A stretch of DNA of 64,000 nucleotides from contig DAIDGX010000003.1 of NCBI GenBank assembly GCA_027452165.1, positions 62,001-126,000 of the forward strand, given 5' to 3'. Shown in pieces: positions 48,583-56,566 of this stretch; positions within the stretch are counted from its first letter, which is position 1; each line of letters starts with the position of its first letter. The DNA is from Vulcanimicrobiota bacterium. GTDB taxonomy: Bacteria > Vulcanimicrobiota > Vulcanimicrobiia > Vulcanimicrobiales > Vulcanimicrobiaceae. Under the pieces are notes generated by a model. It was not told where the DNA came from. It made no database searches and saw only the letters and a list, made by a program, of their open reading frames with translations. The translations under genes and the position numbers were made by a program.

Positions 48583-48893
48583 TGGGCCTTCCATCCGCAG
48601 TGACGACAGAGCACTGGCTTCCACTTGATCCAAGGGATGAGGTACTTCTGTTTGATAGACCTTCCGCAACAAGGGCAGGCGATCGTAAGGGCGCGATCCG
48701 CGAACCTCCGGAAGATGAACATTGCCGGAATCGTAATTACGAACCAAGCACCCAAAAAGATTGGATCGCTAAATCGGCGCACGAGCGTCATCGTATAGAG
48801 ATCAAAAACGAGGAAAGACCCGAGAAACAATAGCACAAACTTTCGTCGACTACGCTTCACTTCGCGGCTCGGGTCTGCTGGCTTTTTGCTCAC
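48579..48893 (-). CDS. Membrane protein with C-terminal zinc ribbon
   Basis: Protein of 104 aa from a GTG start. A basic N-terminus, two membrane helices (FVLLFLGSFLVFDLYTMTLV and FLGAWFVITIPAMFIF), then a zinc-ribbon with CPCC and CRHC (~72-100). Resembles small bacterial zinc-ribbon membrane proteins of unknown role. It overlaps the four-helix protein gene by 4 bp. Confidence 0.62.
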   Translation of the reverse strand: MSKKPADPSREVKRSRRKFVLLFLGSFLVFDLYTMTLVRRFSDPIFLGAWFVITIPAMFIFRRFADRALTIACPCCGRSIKQKYLIPWIKWKPVLCRHCGWKAQ

Positions 48894-49243
48894 GGATTAA
48901 TACCCAAAAGCACTGCAAAGAGACGGTGTTGCAGCGGTCCCGTTAACGAATCCACCGTAAATTGCACGCCGACGATTGCAAAAACATGAACGTGGCGATG
49001 ACGAGGGCTATGATCCGACGCATGTAGCGAGTACTCCCCACCCGAGGATTGGCGACTAGTGATGTAAAGGGATTGACCGGTATCCGCATCATGTGGCCCC
49101 AAATCGACGGCAAGCGATCGTGAAAACGTCCGCTCACGCATGCCAGCAATTTCCCACATGATTGCGAACGCTCGATTGATATGCGCGCCCTGTGAAAACC
49201 TGCGCAAGTAAACAAAAAAGGCGCATCCTTGATCCGTTTGCAC
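48890..49243 (-). CDS. Possible small protein, doubtful ORF
   Basis: 117-codon frame from a GTG, overlapping the start of the next gene by GTGA, which is what a real coupled gene would show. The sequence has no recognisable motif and no clear ribosome site. A different frame in the same place (48943-49023) could encode a 26-residue peptide with a lipobox-like LQSSAC. I cannot decide which, if either, is translated. Confidence 0.25.
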   Translation of the reverse strand: MQTDQGCAFFVYLRRFSQGAHINRAFAIMWEIAGMRERTFSRSLAVDLGPHDADTGQSLYITSRQSSGGEYSLHASDHSPRHRHVHVFAIVGVQFTVDSLTGPLQHRLFAVLLGINP

Positions 49244-49318
49244 TACGACTTTCCACGTTTTCCGTTGAATACTGTCATTGTCGATACTTGCATTTCGAGA
49301 TCGCAGCCGCGGAACTCA

Positions 49319-52300
49319 TCAATGAAAGTTTCTGGCATGGATACCATCGACGATGCCGTTGTCGTCAAAACTCCAGATGCGGCGAGCGAGGAGGTCGATT
49401 GCGCCTTGCTCCTTTTGCAGTTTGCCTTCGATGACGAGCGTATTTGCGGTACGAATGGTTCGGCGATCGCGTTCGTACACGTCGGGGCGTACGATCACGT
49501 TCACGAGTCCCGTCTCATCTTCGAGCGTGAGAAAAACGAAGCCCTTGGCGGTTCCCGGACGTTGGCGCGTGATGACCAAGCCGCCCACGCGGCAGATGAG
49601 ATGATTGGGCATCGCAGCTAAACGCGCGGCGGGAATCACACGCTGAGCATCGAGTAACGCTCGGAAATGCGCCATTGCTTGACCGCGCGGCGTTACGCCA
49701 GTTGCCCACAGATCGAAGGCCGTCATCTCTTTGGGCGTCAGTTCGGCGAAGGCAACATCGGGTTCTTCGACATCCATGAGGGCGCCGAGCTCGCCGCGTG
49801 CTTTGCGTTCATCGAGCGCGCGCAACGCCCACATCGCGTCGCGACGCGATCGATACCAGGGTACAAAGGCGCCGGCGGCTGCCAGATTCTCTAACGTCTC
49901 CTTCTCGAGGCGCGTACGGCGTGCAAAATCGAGCAGATCGACAAACGTGCCCTGCGCGATCGCGGACTCGAGCCGCTGCTGCTGGGCCTCGCCGAGGCCG
50001 CGCGCCAGATGAAATCCCAGTCGCAGTGCGCCATCGGGTTCGACGTTCGACCAATAGGCGCTTGCGTTCACCGCGATAGGTCGCACATCAACTCCATGCC
50101 GTTTTGCATCGTTCACCAGCACTTCGGTCGAGTAAAAACCCATCGGCTGCACGTTCAGAATCGCAGCCGCAAAAATTCCCGGATAATGACACTTCACGTA
50201 AGCCGACGCATAGGCAAGCAGTGCGAAGCTCGCCGCATGCGATTCGGGAAAGCCGTAATCGGCGAATCCTTCGAGCATGTGAAATAGTTGCTCGGCCGCC
50301 GTGCGGTCGATGCCGTTTCCCACCATGCCATCGATCAAGCGCGCGGAGATTTCGTGCATGCGTTCGCGCGAACGCTTGTGTCCCATCGCGCGCCGCAGCT
50401 TGTCGGCCTCTCCCGCCGAAAATCCGGCCGCTTCGATCGCAAGGCGCATGCCCTGTTCTTGAAAGAGCGGCACGCCGAGCGTTCGTTCGAGCACCGGCTT
50501 CAACTTCGGATGCGGATAGGTGACCGGCTCCAACCCCGCGCGCCGGCGCAAGAACGGATGGATCATCTGCCCTTGAATCGGCCCCGGGCGAATGATCGCC
50601 ACCTGCATCACGATGTCGTAAAAACAACGCGGCTGCATCCGCGGCAGCATCGATTGCTGCGCCCGCGACTCGATCTGGAAGACACCAATCGTGTCGGCCT
50701 TCGCGATCATCTCGTACGTTGCCGCATCATCCGGCGGAATCGTATGTAACGCCAAGCGCGGGGACGGACATACCGTGGCTGCGGGGGCTCTGAGCTCGGA
50801 GCGGAGCCAGGATGGCGGGAGCTCCGAGGCAGGCAGTAGCGTTTTCGCACGATGCGAAAACGCGGGCGTCCCCGCGGCCGCGGTATGTCCGTCCCCGCGC
50901 TCGACACACCGCGCATGAATGGCGAAGGCTTCACGCAAAAGCGAGAGCATTCCAAGCCCCAGCAGGTCGATCTTGATGAGGCCGAGTTCTTGCAGATCGT
51001 CCTTGTCGAATTGGATGATCGTACGATCGCGCATCGTTGCCCATTCGATCGGAGCGACGCGCACAAGCGGGTCACGCGTGATCACCATACCGCCGGAATG
51101 AATGCCCATGTGACGCGGAAACCCCTCGATGCGCACGCAGAAGCGATAAAGGAGCTGCGCAAGCTCACCGCTGATGAACGCCGGCTGCGACAATCCCGCT
51201 ACGACACCGGTCGTTTCACTGAGCGATCCTCGGGCATCGTACTCTTTGACGATGCGATCGACGTGAGCGAGGGTGAGCCCGAGGGCTTTACCGATGTCGC
51301 GTAGCGCCGAACGCGTGCGATAGGTGATCACCTCGGCAGCCATCGCGGCGTTGGTACGGCCGTACCGTTCGTACACGTACTGAATCACTTGCTCGCGATC
51401 TTGATGGGCGAAATCGATGTCGATATCGGGAATTTCTTGTCGCTCTTCCGACATGAAGCGTTCGAAGAGCAGGTTCATCCCGATCGGATCGACGGCAGTG
51501 ATGCCGAGCGCATAGCAGACGGCGGAGTTGGCGGCCGATCCGCGTCCTTGACAGAGCACGCCGAAACGGCAGGCAGCCTGCACGATGTCCCAAACGATGA
51601 GAAAGTAGCCGGCTAGATCCATCTTCGCGATGATGCCGAGCTCGTACTCGAGTTGACGCTCCACGGATGACGAAAGCGGCGCCCCGTAGCGTTCGGCCGC
51701 ACCGCGCAGGACGAGCTCGCGCAGGTAGGTCTGTCGCGTGGAGCCTGCTGGCACGGGGAAAAGCGGAAATTGGCCGGTCTGCCGCTCGAGGCGATAGCGA
51801 CAGCGTTCGGCGATACCGAGCGTCGCGTCGATAGCCTCGGGATAGGCGGCAAAGAGCGCGCGCATTGCGGCGGCGGATTTGAGGTGGTACTCGGCGTTCG
51901 GGCGCAGGAGATGCCGCGCCCGTGCCTCGTCGAGCGTCACCGTCTTGCGTACGCAGGTAAGCACATCGGCAAGCTGCGCATCGTCTTTCTGCGCATACAC
52001 CACGGCGTTGGTTGCAACGTACGAAACGTGCAGTTCGCGTGCGCGTTGCACGATCGCGTCGTTTAGCGCTGCATCTTCCGGCGTGAGGTGATGCTGAAGC
52101 TCCAGATAAAGACGCTCGCCGAAGTGCTCGCGCAGCGCCACAATACGTTCGCAATCATGCGTGCGCGCAAGCGCGATCAAGCCGCCGGTTCGCCCCTCGA
52201 AATCCTCGAGGCGCGCTTGCGCATCACCTTTCTTTCCACGCAATTGCGCGCACGATATCACCTCGCAGCAGTTTGCGTATCCATGCTCGTCTTCGACGAG

Positions 52301-52546
52301 CAACACCAAACGCGTACCGTCCTCGAACGTGAGTTCCGTGCCGATGATCGCAGCGATCCCCGCGCTGCGCGCCGCCGAAGCAAAGCGCACCGACCCATAG
52401 AGTCCATCACGGTCGGTGAGCGCGATGGCGGTAAGGCCGAGTTCCGCCGCTCGCTGCGCAAGCTCTTGCGGGTGCGATGCACCCGCAAGAAAGGTGAAGT
52501 TCGACCAGCAGTGCAGCTCGGCATAGCCCGCTAGCGGCGCAGCCAC
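49319..52546 (-). CDS. dnaE2: Error-prone DNA polymerase III alpha subunit (ImuC/DnaE2) with in-frame palindromic insertion
   Basis: Protein of about 1075 aa. PHP domain start YAELHCWSNFTFLAGASHP, polymerase palm with GRGSAANSAVCYALGI and PDIDIDFAHQDRE, FQIESRAQQSMLPRMQPRCF and IIRPGPIQGQMIHPFLRRR, and the C-terminal OB domain (GFVFLTLEDETGLVNVIV). It performs translesion synthesis with ImuB. Residues ~549-597 are absent from typical DnaE2 proteins and are encoded by a palindromic element at 50756-50900. Start: GTG 52546 gives a normal N-terminus; an upstream TTG (52603) is possible. It overlaps the GIY-YIG gene and lies last in the SOS operon. Confidence 0.95.
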   Translation of the reverse strand: MAAPLAGYAELHCWSNFTFLAGASHPQELAQRAAELGLTAIALTDRDGLYGSVRFASAARSAGIAAIIGTELTFEDGTRLVLLVEDEHGYANCCEVISCAQLRGKKGDAQARLEDFEGRTGGLIALARTHDCERIVALREHFGERLYLELQHHLTPEDAALNDAIVQRARELHVSYVATNAVVYAQKDDAQLADVLTCVRKTVTLDEARARHLLRPNAEYHLKSAAAMRALFAAYPEAIDATLGIAERCRYRLERQTGQFPLFPVPAGSTRQTYLRELVLRGAAERYGAPLSSSVERQLEYELGIIAKMDLAGYFLIVWDIVQAACRFGVLCQGRGSAANSAVCYALGITAVDPIGMNLLFERFMSEERQEIPDIDIDFAHQDREQVIQYVYERYGRTNAAMAAEVITYRTRSALRDIGKALGLTLAHVDRIVKEYDARGSLSETTGVVAGLSQPAFISGELAQLLYRFCVRIEGFPRHMGIHSGGMVITRDPLVRVAPIEWATMRDRTIIQFDKDDLQELGLIKIDLLGLGMLSLLREAFAIHARCVERGDGHTAAAGTPAFSHRAKTLLPASELPPSWLRSELRAPAATVCPSPRLALHTIPPDDAATYEMIAKADTIGVFQIESRAQQSMLPRMQPRCFYDIVMQVAIIRPGPIQGQMIHPFLRRRAGLEPVTYPHPKLKPVLERTLGVPLFQEQGMRLAIEAAGFSAGEADKLRRAMGHKRSRERMHEISARLIDGMVGNGIDRTAAEQLFHMLEGFADYGFPESHAASFALLAYASAYVKCHYPGIFAAAILNVQPMGFYSTEVLVNDAKRHGVDVRPIAVNASAYWSNVEPDGALRLGFHLARGLGEAQQQRLESAIAQGTFVDLLDFARRTRLEKETLENLAAAGAFVPWYRSRRDAMWALRALDERKARGELGALMDVEEPDVAFAELTPKEMTAFDLWATGVTPRGQAMAHFRALLDAQRVIPAARLAAMPNHLICRVGGLVITRQRPGTAKGFVFLTLEDETGLVNVIVRPDVYERDRRTIRTANTLVIEGKLQKEQGAIDLLARRIWSFDDNGIVDGIHARNFH
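50756..50900. repeat. 145-bp palindromic element inserted in frame in dnaE2
   Basis: Perfect 20-bp terminal inverted repeats, GCGCGGGGACGGACATACCG at 50756-50775 and its complement at 50881-50900, extend inward with a few mismatches to about 33 bp. Inside is a perfect 11-bp-stem hairpin at 50839-50863 (GCGTTTTCGCA, 3-nt loop) and a further partial inverted pair around GAGCTC. It is read through as about 49 codons without a stop. No second copy was noticed in this window. Confidence 0.88.
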
Positions 52547-53013
52547 GTGGAGAGCATCCGCAGGTCGAGGCGCGATACCAACTGCGGACAGTCGGGCGTA
52601 CAAATATGCAGGGCTCGCATCCGTTCGCGCATGCGCTCGCGAGCGGACGCGAACTCGGATTCGATCGCTTGGCTTGCGAGAAAGCGTTCATTCTCGATGC
52701 GCAGATGCGCAAAGCGTTGATGCAGTTCGCGCTCGACGGCCTGCTCGCCAACGAAGCATGTCCGCAAGCGCAGCGCATCCCCGTAGCGGAACGTGCGGCG
52801 CAATTCACGGATGCGCCGTACCGGATGCTCGGAATATCCGATTTTCCACGAACGCTCGTCCACCTCGAGCAGGTACACGAATCCATAGTTGTAACCTGCC
52901 AACTCTTCGAGCGGTGAGAGCAGGTGGTTGGTGCGCGTGATCTCGCCACTGCGCAGCCACGACGATGCGATGCGTTGGAATTTTTCACATGCGGCGCGGT
53001 CGATCTCAATCAT
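52531..53013 (-). CDS. GIY-YIG/T5orf172-like domain protein in the SOS operon
   Basis: Protein of 160 aa. The central NYGFVYLLEVDERSWKIGYSEHPVRRIREL (~45-75) matches T5orf172/MUG113 domains of the GIY-YIG nuclease superfamily; a charged helical C-terminal half follows (FLASQAIESEFASARERMRERM). GAGG lies 5 nt before the ATG. It overlaps the imuB stop by 8 bp and the dnaE2 start, so it is co-translated with the mutasome. Whether it cuts DNA is not clear: the GIY pair is replaced by GFVY and the catalytic Glu is uncertain. It is not a usual member of this cassette. Confidence 0.78.
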   Translation of the reverse strand: MIEIDRAACEKFQRIASSWLRSGEITRTNHLLSPLEELAGYNYGFVYLLEVDERSWKIGYSEHPVRRIRELRRTFRYGDALRLRTCFVGEQAVERELHQRFAHLRIENERFLASQAIESEFASARERMRERMRALHICTPDCPQLVSRLDLRMLSTWLRR

Positions 53014-54448
53014 AGGAACCTCGTAGATACCAATGCGTGCCTTGACGGTAGATGCGGCAAACCTCGCCGTCATCGAGGACGATGTCGTACTCATCGCGAG
53101 CAATCGGCGATCCGAACCAGCCGTCATCGATGCGCCACGGACCGGCACAGCGCACGACCGTGCGACCATCCACCACGTGCGGCTCACCGTGCCGCACGCG
53201 CACATCGATAGCTTGGACGGCGAGCAGGCGCAGTTGCGGAACCACACGCGCAGCGGCGAGCGGGATCGCTTCGCCGCCTGCCTCGCGCGCCGGCAATACA
53301 AAAGGTTCGTAGGTGAAGCGTTCTTCGAGCGGATACGCAGCACGCGTGCGAGCGCGCTGAACCGGCTCGCCGAGCACCGCTTCGAGCCGTGCAAGCAGCA
53401 CAGCCACGCTCTGCCGGTCGATGTCATCGCCCCGCACGAGCGCGAGCGCCTCTCCGCCTTCGTCTAAGCGCATCGCACGCGCACGCAAACCCACAAGCGG
53501 CGCGTCGAAACGCACGCCCTCGATTTTTGCACGCGCCACGTCGAGCATTGCGCGCTCGTCGGCGGTCGAGGTGGCAAGCTGCACGTCGAAGGCACGCGTC
53601 TCGCCGTTGTCGAGTTCCACTTCGATCCGCAGCAGACTCGTGCGCCGTCCGCAGCGCTCTAGATCGCCGCAGATGCGCGCGAGCAGGACCCGCAGTGCAA
53701 AGACGACCGCGGCCTCGTCATCGGCATTCCCTTCCCCGAAGAGCGCCGCTTCGATCGCGAGGGCGTGCCCGCGCGGCACGAACGGCGTGCGGTCGATACC
53801 GCGCGCCCATTCGTGCCATCGCGCGGCGTCGCGACCAAAACGCCGGACGAAGGGCCCATGCGGCAAACGCGCGAGCGCACCGAGCGTCGTGACACCGAGC
53901 AGGTGCAAACGCGTCTGCGCGTTCGGATCGAGATCGAGCACGTCGAGCGGTAATGGCGCCAGGCGCTCCGCAGCATCGTCCTGCGCAAGCACCGTACCGT
54001 GCGCAATCCAGCCTGCGGCATAGGCGCAAAACGCATTCGCGCCCACCCCGATACGCAGCGGCAACCCGAAATGCGCGAGCGCATGTTCCGCCTGCGCGAT
54101 CCAGCGTGGCGGATCGCCCGCGATGCCGCGCAGATCGAGCATGGCAATACCCTCACGCACATCGTGCACGAGCGGTGTCACCGCGTCGAGCGCATCGAGC
54201 ATATCGTTCCACACCAGATGCGCGCGTTCGGCGTCGTGTACGAACACGCGCGCGTTCGACGCTACTGCAGCAGCTTGCACGACGCTCTGACCGACGCGAG
54301 CACCGGCAGCTCGCGCACGATCGTCGAGCGCGATTACGCGACCACGATCGTACCGGTCGGCGAGCAGGCGCGGCTCGTCGCTCTCGGCACCGCCGCACGC
54401 GAGTGCCAAGGGGTAATCGGGAACGCGCAGCGCGAGCAGCACGCTCAC
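53006..54448 (-). CDS. imuB: ImuB, Y-family-like translesion polymerase accessory protein
   Basis: Protein of 480 aa. Y-family fold: the start LLALRVPDYPLA replaces the catalytic FxDxxxFFAxVE motif, DLRGIAGDPPRW and LRIGVGANAFCAYAAG match the palm and fingers, and a helix-hairpin segment (LLGVTTLGALARLPHGPF) and little finger follow. As in other ImuB proteins the polymerase acids are missing, so it acts as the hub linking DnaE2 to the sliding clamp. GTG start at 54448 overlaps the imuA stop (GTGA). Confidence 0.92.
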   Translation of the reverse strand: MSVLLALRVPDYPLALACGGAESDEPRLLADRYDRGRVIALDDRARAAGARVGQSVVQAAAVASNARVFVHDAERAHLVWNDMLDALDAVTPLVHDVREGIAMLDLRGIAGDPPRWIAQAEHALAHFGLPLRIGVGANAFCAYAAGWIAHGTVLAQDDAAERLAPLPLDVLDLDPNAQTRLHLLGVTTLGALARLPHGPFVRRFGRDAARWHEWARGIDRTPFVPRGHALAIEAALFGEGNADDEAAVVFALRVLLARICGDLERCGRRTSLLRIEVELDNGETRAFDVQLATSTADERAMLDVARAKIEGVRFDAPLVGLRARAMRLDEGGEALALVRGDDIDRQSVAVLLARLEAVLGEPVQRARTRAAYPLEERFTYEPFVLPAREAGGEAIPLAAARVVPQLRLLAVQAIDVRVRHGEPHVVDGRTVVRCAGPWRIDDGWFGSPIARDEYDIVLDDGEVCRIYRQGTHWYLRGSYD

Positions 54449-55140
54449 GGCACAGATGACGGCAGCGCCGCCTCGAGCCGCACCCATGCGCCGCGGCTCG
54501 CGCGTCTGTGCTTGCGCAGTTCCGCGCGCGTTTCGAAACCGGCAAAGGTGCACCACAGGCCGCGCGAGCCGCGTACGATCGCACGCTCGAAGGCACAACC
54601 GATACGCACCGCAGCCACCCCCTGCATCTCGACAAGCACGCGTTGCGCCACGACCACGAGCACGCTGCCCGTGCGGTGCGCGAGTTGGGCAAGACGCGCC
54701 CACACCGCGGCGCGCAGGTGCGTTGCACTCATCACGATCACCCGCGCCACGCGCGAGCGCAAAAGCAGATCGGCGGCACGAGCTGCGAGCAGCGGCGTCT
54801 TGGCCGGCACGACGAGCAGCCTGTCGAGCCGCACGCCCGCGGCTTCGAGGGAGGGCGGATAGAGTTCGCCGTCGTCGATCACCGCCCCAAGGCCACGCCG
54901 GGTAACCTGGGCGAGCAGTGCCGCAGCGATCCCATGACAGCCGGCGCTGCCGCGCCCTTCGAGCGTCACGAGGGAACCGCACGGAACCCCCCCGCCGAGC
55001 AGCGCATCGAGCGCGGGGATGGCACTTGCAATCAGGTTATCGCAATCGACCTTCGGGGCATAGGCAGCGCCCTGAAGACGGCTCTTCAGCTCCTCAAAAA
55101 GCTCTCGTCGGGGAGGCGAAACCGCGGCTGCCGGAAGCAT
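54445..55140 (-). CDS. imuA: ImuA, RecA-like mutasome protein
   Basis: Protein of 231 aa. Opens with a helical segment (RELFEELKSRLQG), then IPALDALLGGGVPCGSLVTLEGRGSAGCHGIAAALLAQ, which aligns with the RecA/ImuA nucleotide fold although the Walker A lysine is not conserved. It is the first gene of the SOS operon. The ATG lies just 8 nt after the -10 box, so the message may be leaderless. Confidence 0.88.
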   Translation of the reverse strand: MLPAAAVSPPRRELFEELKSRLQGAAYAPKVDCDNLIASAIPALDALLGGGVPCGSLVTLEGRGSAGCHGIAAALLAQVTRRGLGAVIDDGELYPPSLEAAGVRLDRLLVVPAKTPLLAARAADLLLRSRVARVIVMSATHLRAAVWARLAQLAHRTGSVLVVVAQRVLVEMQGVAAVRIGCAFERAIVRGSRGLWCTFAGFETRAELRKHRRASRGAWVRLEAALPSSVP

Positions 55141-55148
55141 GGGTGCTC

Positions 55149-55177
55149 ATCCTAATCGAACATATGTTCGATGTCAA
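55149..55177 (-). promoter_or_regulatory. SOS promoter of imuA-imuB-dnaE2
   Basis: On the minus strand a perfect TTGACA (55172-55177) and TAGGAT (55149-55154) with 17-nt spacing. The spacer holds the LexA box, a layout that blocks polymerase binding until LexA is cleaved. Confidence 0.88.
55156..55171. promoter_or_regulatory. LexA operator (SOS box)
   Basis: Perfect palindrome TCGAACATATGTTCGA, which contains CGAAC-N4-GTTCG, the LexA box of Firmicutes and Actinobacteria, and not the proteobacterial CTGT-N8-ACAG. It sits between -35 and -10 of the imuA promoter. Confidence 0.93.
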
Positions 55178-55205
55178 GGCGCTACCCTCACAGGCTTTAG
55201 CCGGC

Positions 55206-56048
55206 TTAGTGCTCCGCGCAGAGACGGCTGGCAGCGAGCACGCTCGAGGCGAGCGTGCGCTCGTTCCGCTTCGCCTGCTTTTGCGTCCAGGTGACCCCTT
55301 CTTTGAGGCGGCTTATCGGGTTGTAGCCGAGTGCGAGCCCAGGCAGGCGCGCAAGATCCACTTCGTACGGGTTCGGCGAGAGCCCGGCATTGAGCGCGGT
55401 CTGATCGAAGGCCTGCGGGTGCAGCGGATCGGGCGTGGGACCGATCGCGTCGCTCAACGCCTGTTGATGCTGCGCACCGCTCTGCCCGCCGATGTCGCCG
55501 CTCGCGATGGACGAAATATACCCGTAGCCTTCGTGCTGCATCGCGCCGAGCTGCTGCGTATCCACGAAGCCGCTGATGATATCGAGTGCCGCCTGCTGAT
55601 CGGCAAGCGCGGTCAGCATCTTCTTCTTGATATCGGCCAGATGCTCGTCGTCTTGGGCATTTCCGGTGGGTCCGAAGGCTTGCGGATCTTCGAGAATCTT
55701 CTGGATCGCGAGCACGTTATCGGCGAGCGGCGAGACGAGGTTTTCCATGCGCATCACCGACATGTTCTGTCGCGCGCTCGCGTTCTGATCGGGATCCTGC
55801 GAATCGACGCTTTCGGCGCCCTGAATATACGCATTGAAGAGCGCTGGGCTCTTAGCGATCGTCTTGTCGTTTTGGATCATCATGCCGAGCGCCGGCGCAA
55901 CCTTGCCGTGTAGCACGCTGCAGAGCGGGCGCACGCGCACGCGATAGATCTGAGGTGGAGGCGTTGGCGCAGCAGGCGACGTGGCCGCGGCGAGTGCGCT
56001 ACCGGTGAGCGCGACGCACAGCAGCGCCGTAAGGGAGAGTTTCCGCAT
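55206..56048 (-). CDS. Secreted protein of unknown function, coupled to cheW
   Basis: Protein of 280 aa with a signal peptide (MRKLSLTALLCVALTGSALA). The mature part is Ala/Gln-rich and helical, with two cysteines (PLCSVL near the N-terminus, SRLCAEH at the end). Its ATG overlaps the stop of cheW by 1 bp (TAATG), so it belongs to the chemotaxis operon. No family recognised. A periplasmic protein within a che operon is unusual; it might be a ligand-binding or motility partner. Confidence 0.72.
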   Translation of the reverse strand: MRKLSLTALLCVALTGSALAAATSPAAPTPPPQIYRVRVRPLCSVLHGKVAPALGMMIQNDKTIAKSPALFNAYIQGAESVDSQDPDQNASARQNMSVMRMENLVSPLADNVLAIQKILEDPQAFGPTGNAQDDEHLADIKKKMLTALADQQAALDIISGFVDTQQLGAMQHEGYGYISSIASGDIGGQSGAQHQQALSDAIGPTPDPLHPQAFDQTALNAGLSPNPYEVDLARLPGLALGYNPISRLKEGVTWTQKQAKRNERTLASSVLAASRLCAEH

Positions 56049-56557
56049 TACGAAGCGACGGCTTGCTCGCCCAGCTGTTCGAGCTCGCGCTTTTCGTCTC
56101 CCGAGATCACCATGGTGAGATCGAGCATGATGATGAGCCGTTCGTCCATCTTGCCGACGCCTTGAATGTACTCGGTGCCGACACCGGCGATCATCTCCGG
56201 CGCGTCCTCGACGTTTTCGATCGGGATATTGAGCACCTCGCTCACCGAATCGACCACGATACCGACGCGCTTGTTCCCGATCTCGGTGACGATGATGCGC
56301 GTGCTCTTGGTCGAATCGATGCGCGACATCCCGAAGCGCGTGCGTAAATCGATGATCGGGATCAACTGGCCGCGCAGATTGATGACGCCTTCCATGAAAC
56401 GCGGCGCGCGCGGCACATGCGTGATCTCGACCAGGCGAATGATCTCTTGCACCTGCGAGATGTCCACGCCGTACTCTTCGCTCCCCAGACGGAACGAGAC
56501 GACTTGGACGACTTCGCCCGAAAGTTGTTGCCGTTTGTCTTCTTTAGCGTCCGCCAT
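56048..56557 (-). CDS. cheW: Chemotaxis coupling protein CheW
   Basis: Protein of 169 aa. SH3-like CheW fold: VVSFRLGSEEYGVDISQVQEII, PRFMEGVINLRGQLIPIIDLRTRF and GIVVDSVSEVLNI. It links chemoreceptors to CheA at the inner membrane. 9 bp after cheA. A longer acidic N-terminus and C-terminal tail (DEKRELEQLGEQAVAS) are slightly beyond the usual 150 aa. Confidence 0.95.
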   Translation of the reverse strand: MADAKEDKRQQLSGEVVQVVSFRLGSEEYGVDISQVQEIIRLVEITHVPRAPRFMEGVINLRGQLIPIIDLRTRFGMSRIDSTKSTRIIVTEIGNKRVGIVVDSVSEVLNIPIENVEDAPEMIAGVGTEYIQGVGKMDERLIIMLDLTMVISGDEKRELEQLGEQAVAS

Positions 56558-56566
56558 AATGCGTCG

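Noticed and set aside
48943-49023. 26-residue lipoprotein-like peptide
   Set aside because: Too short and without a clear ribosome site; left as a note and not as a gene.
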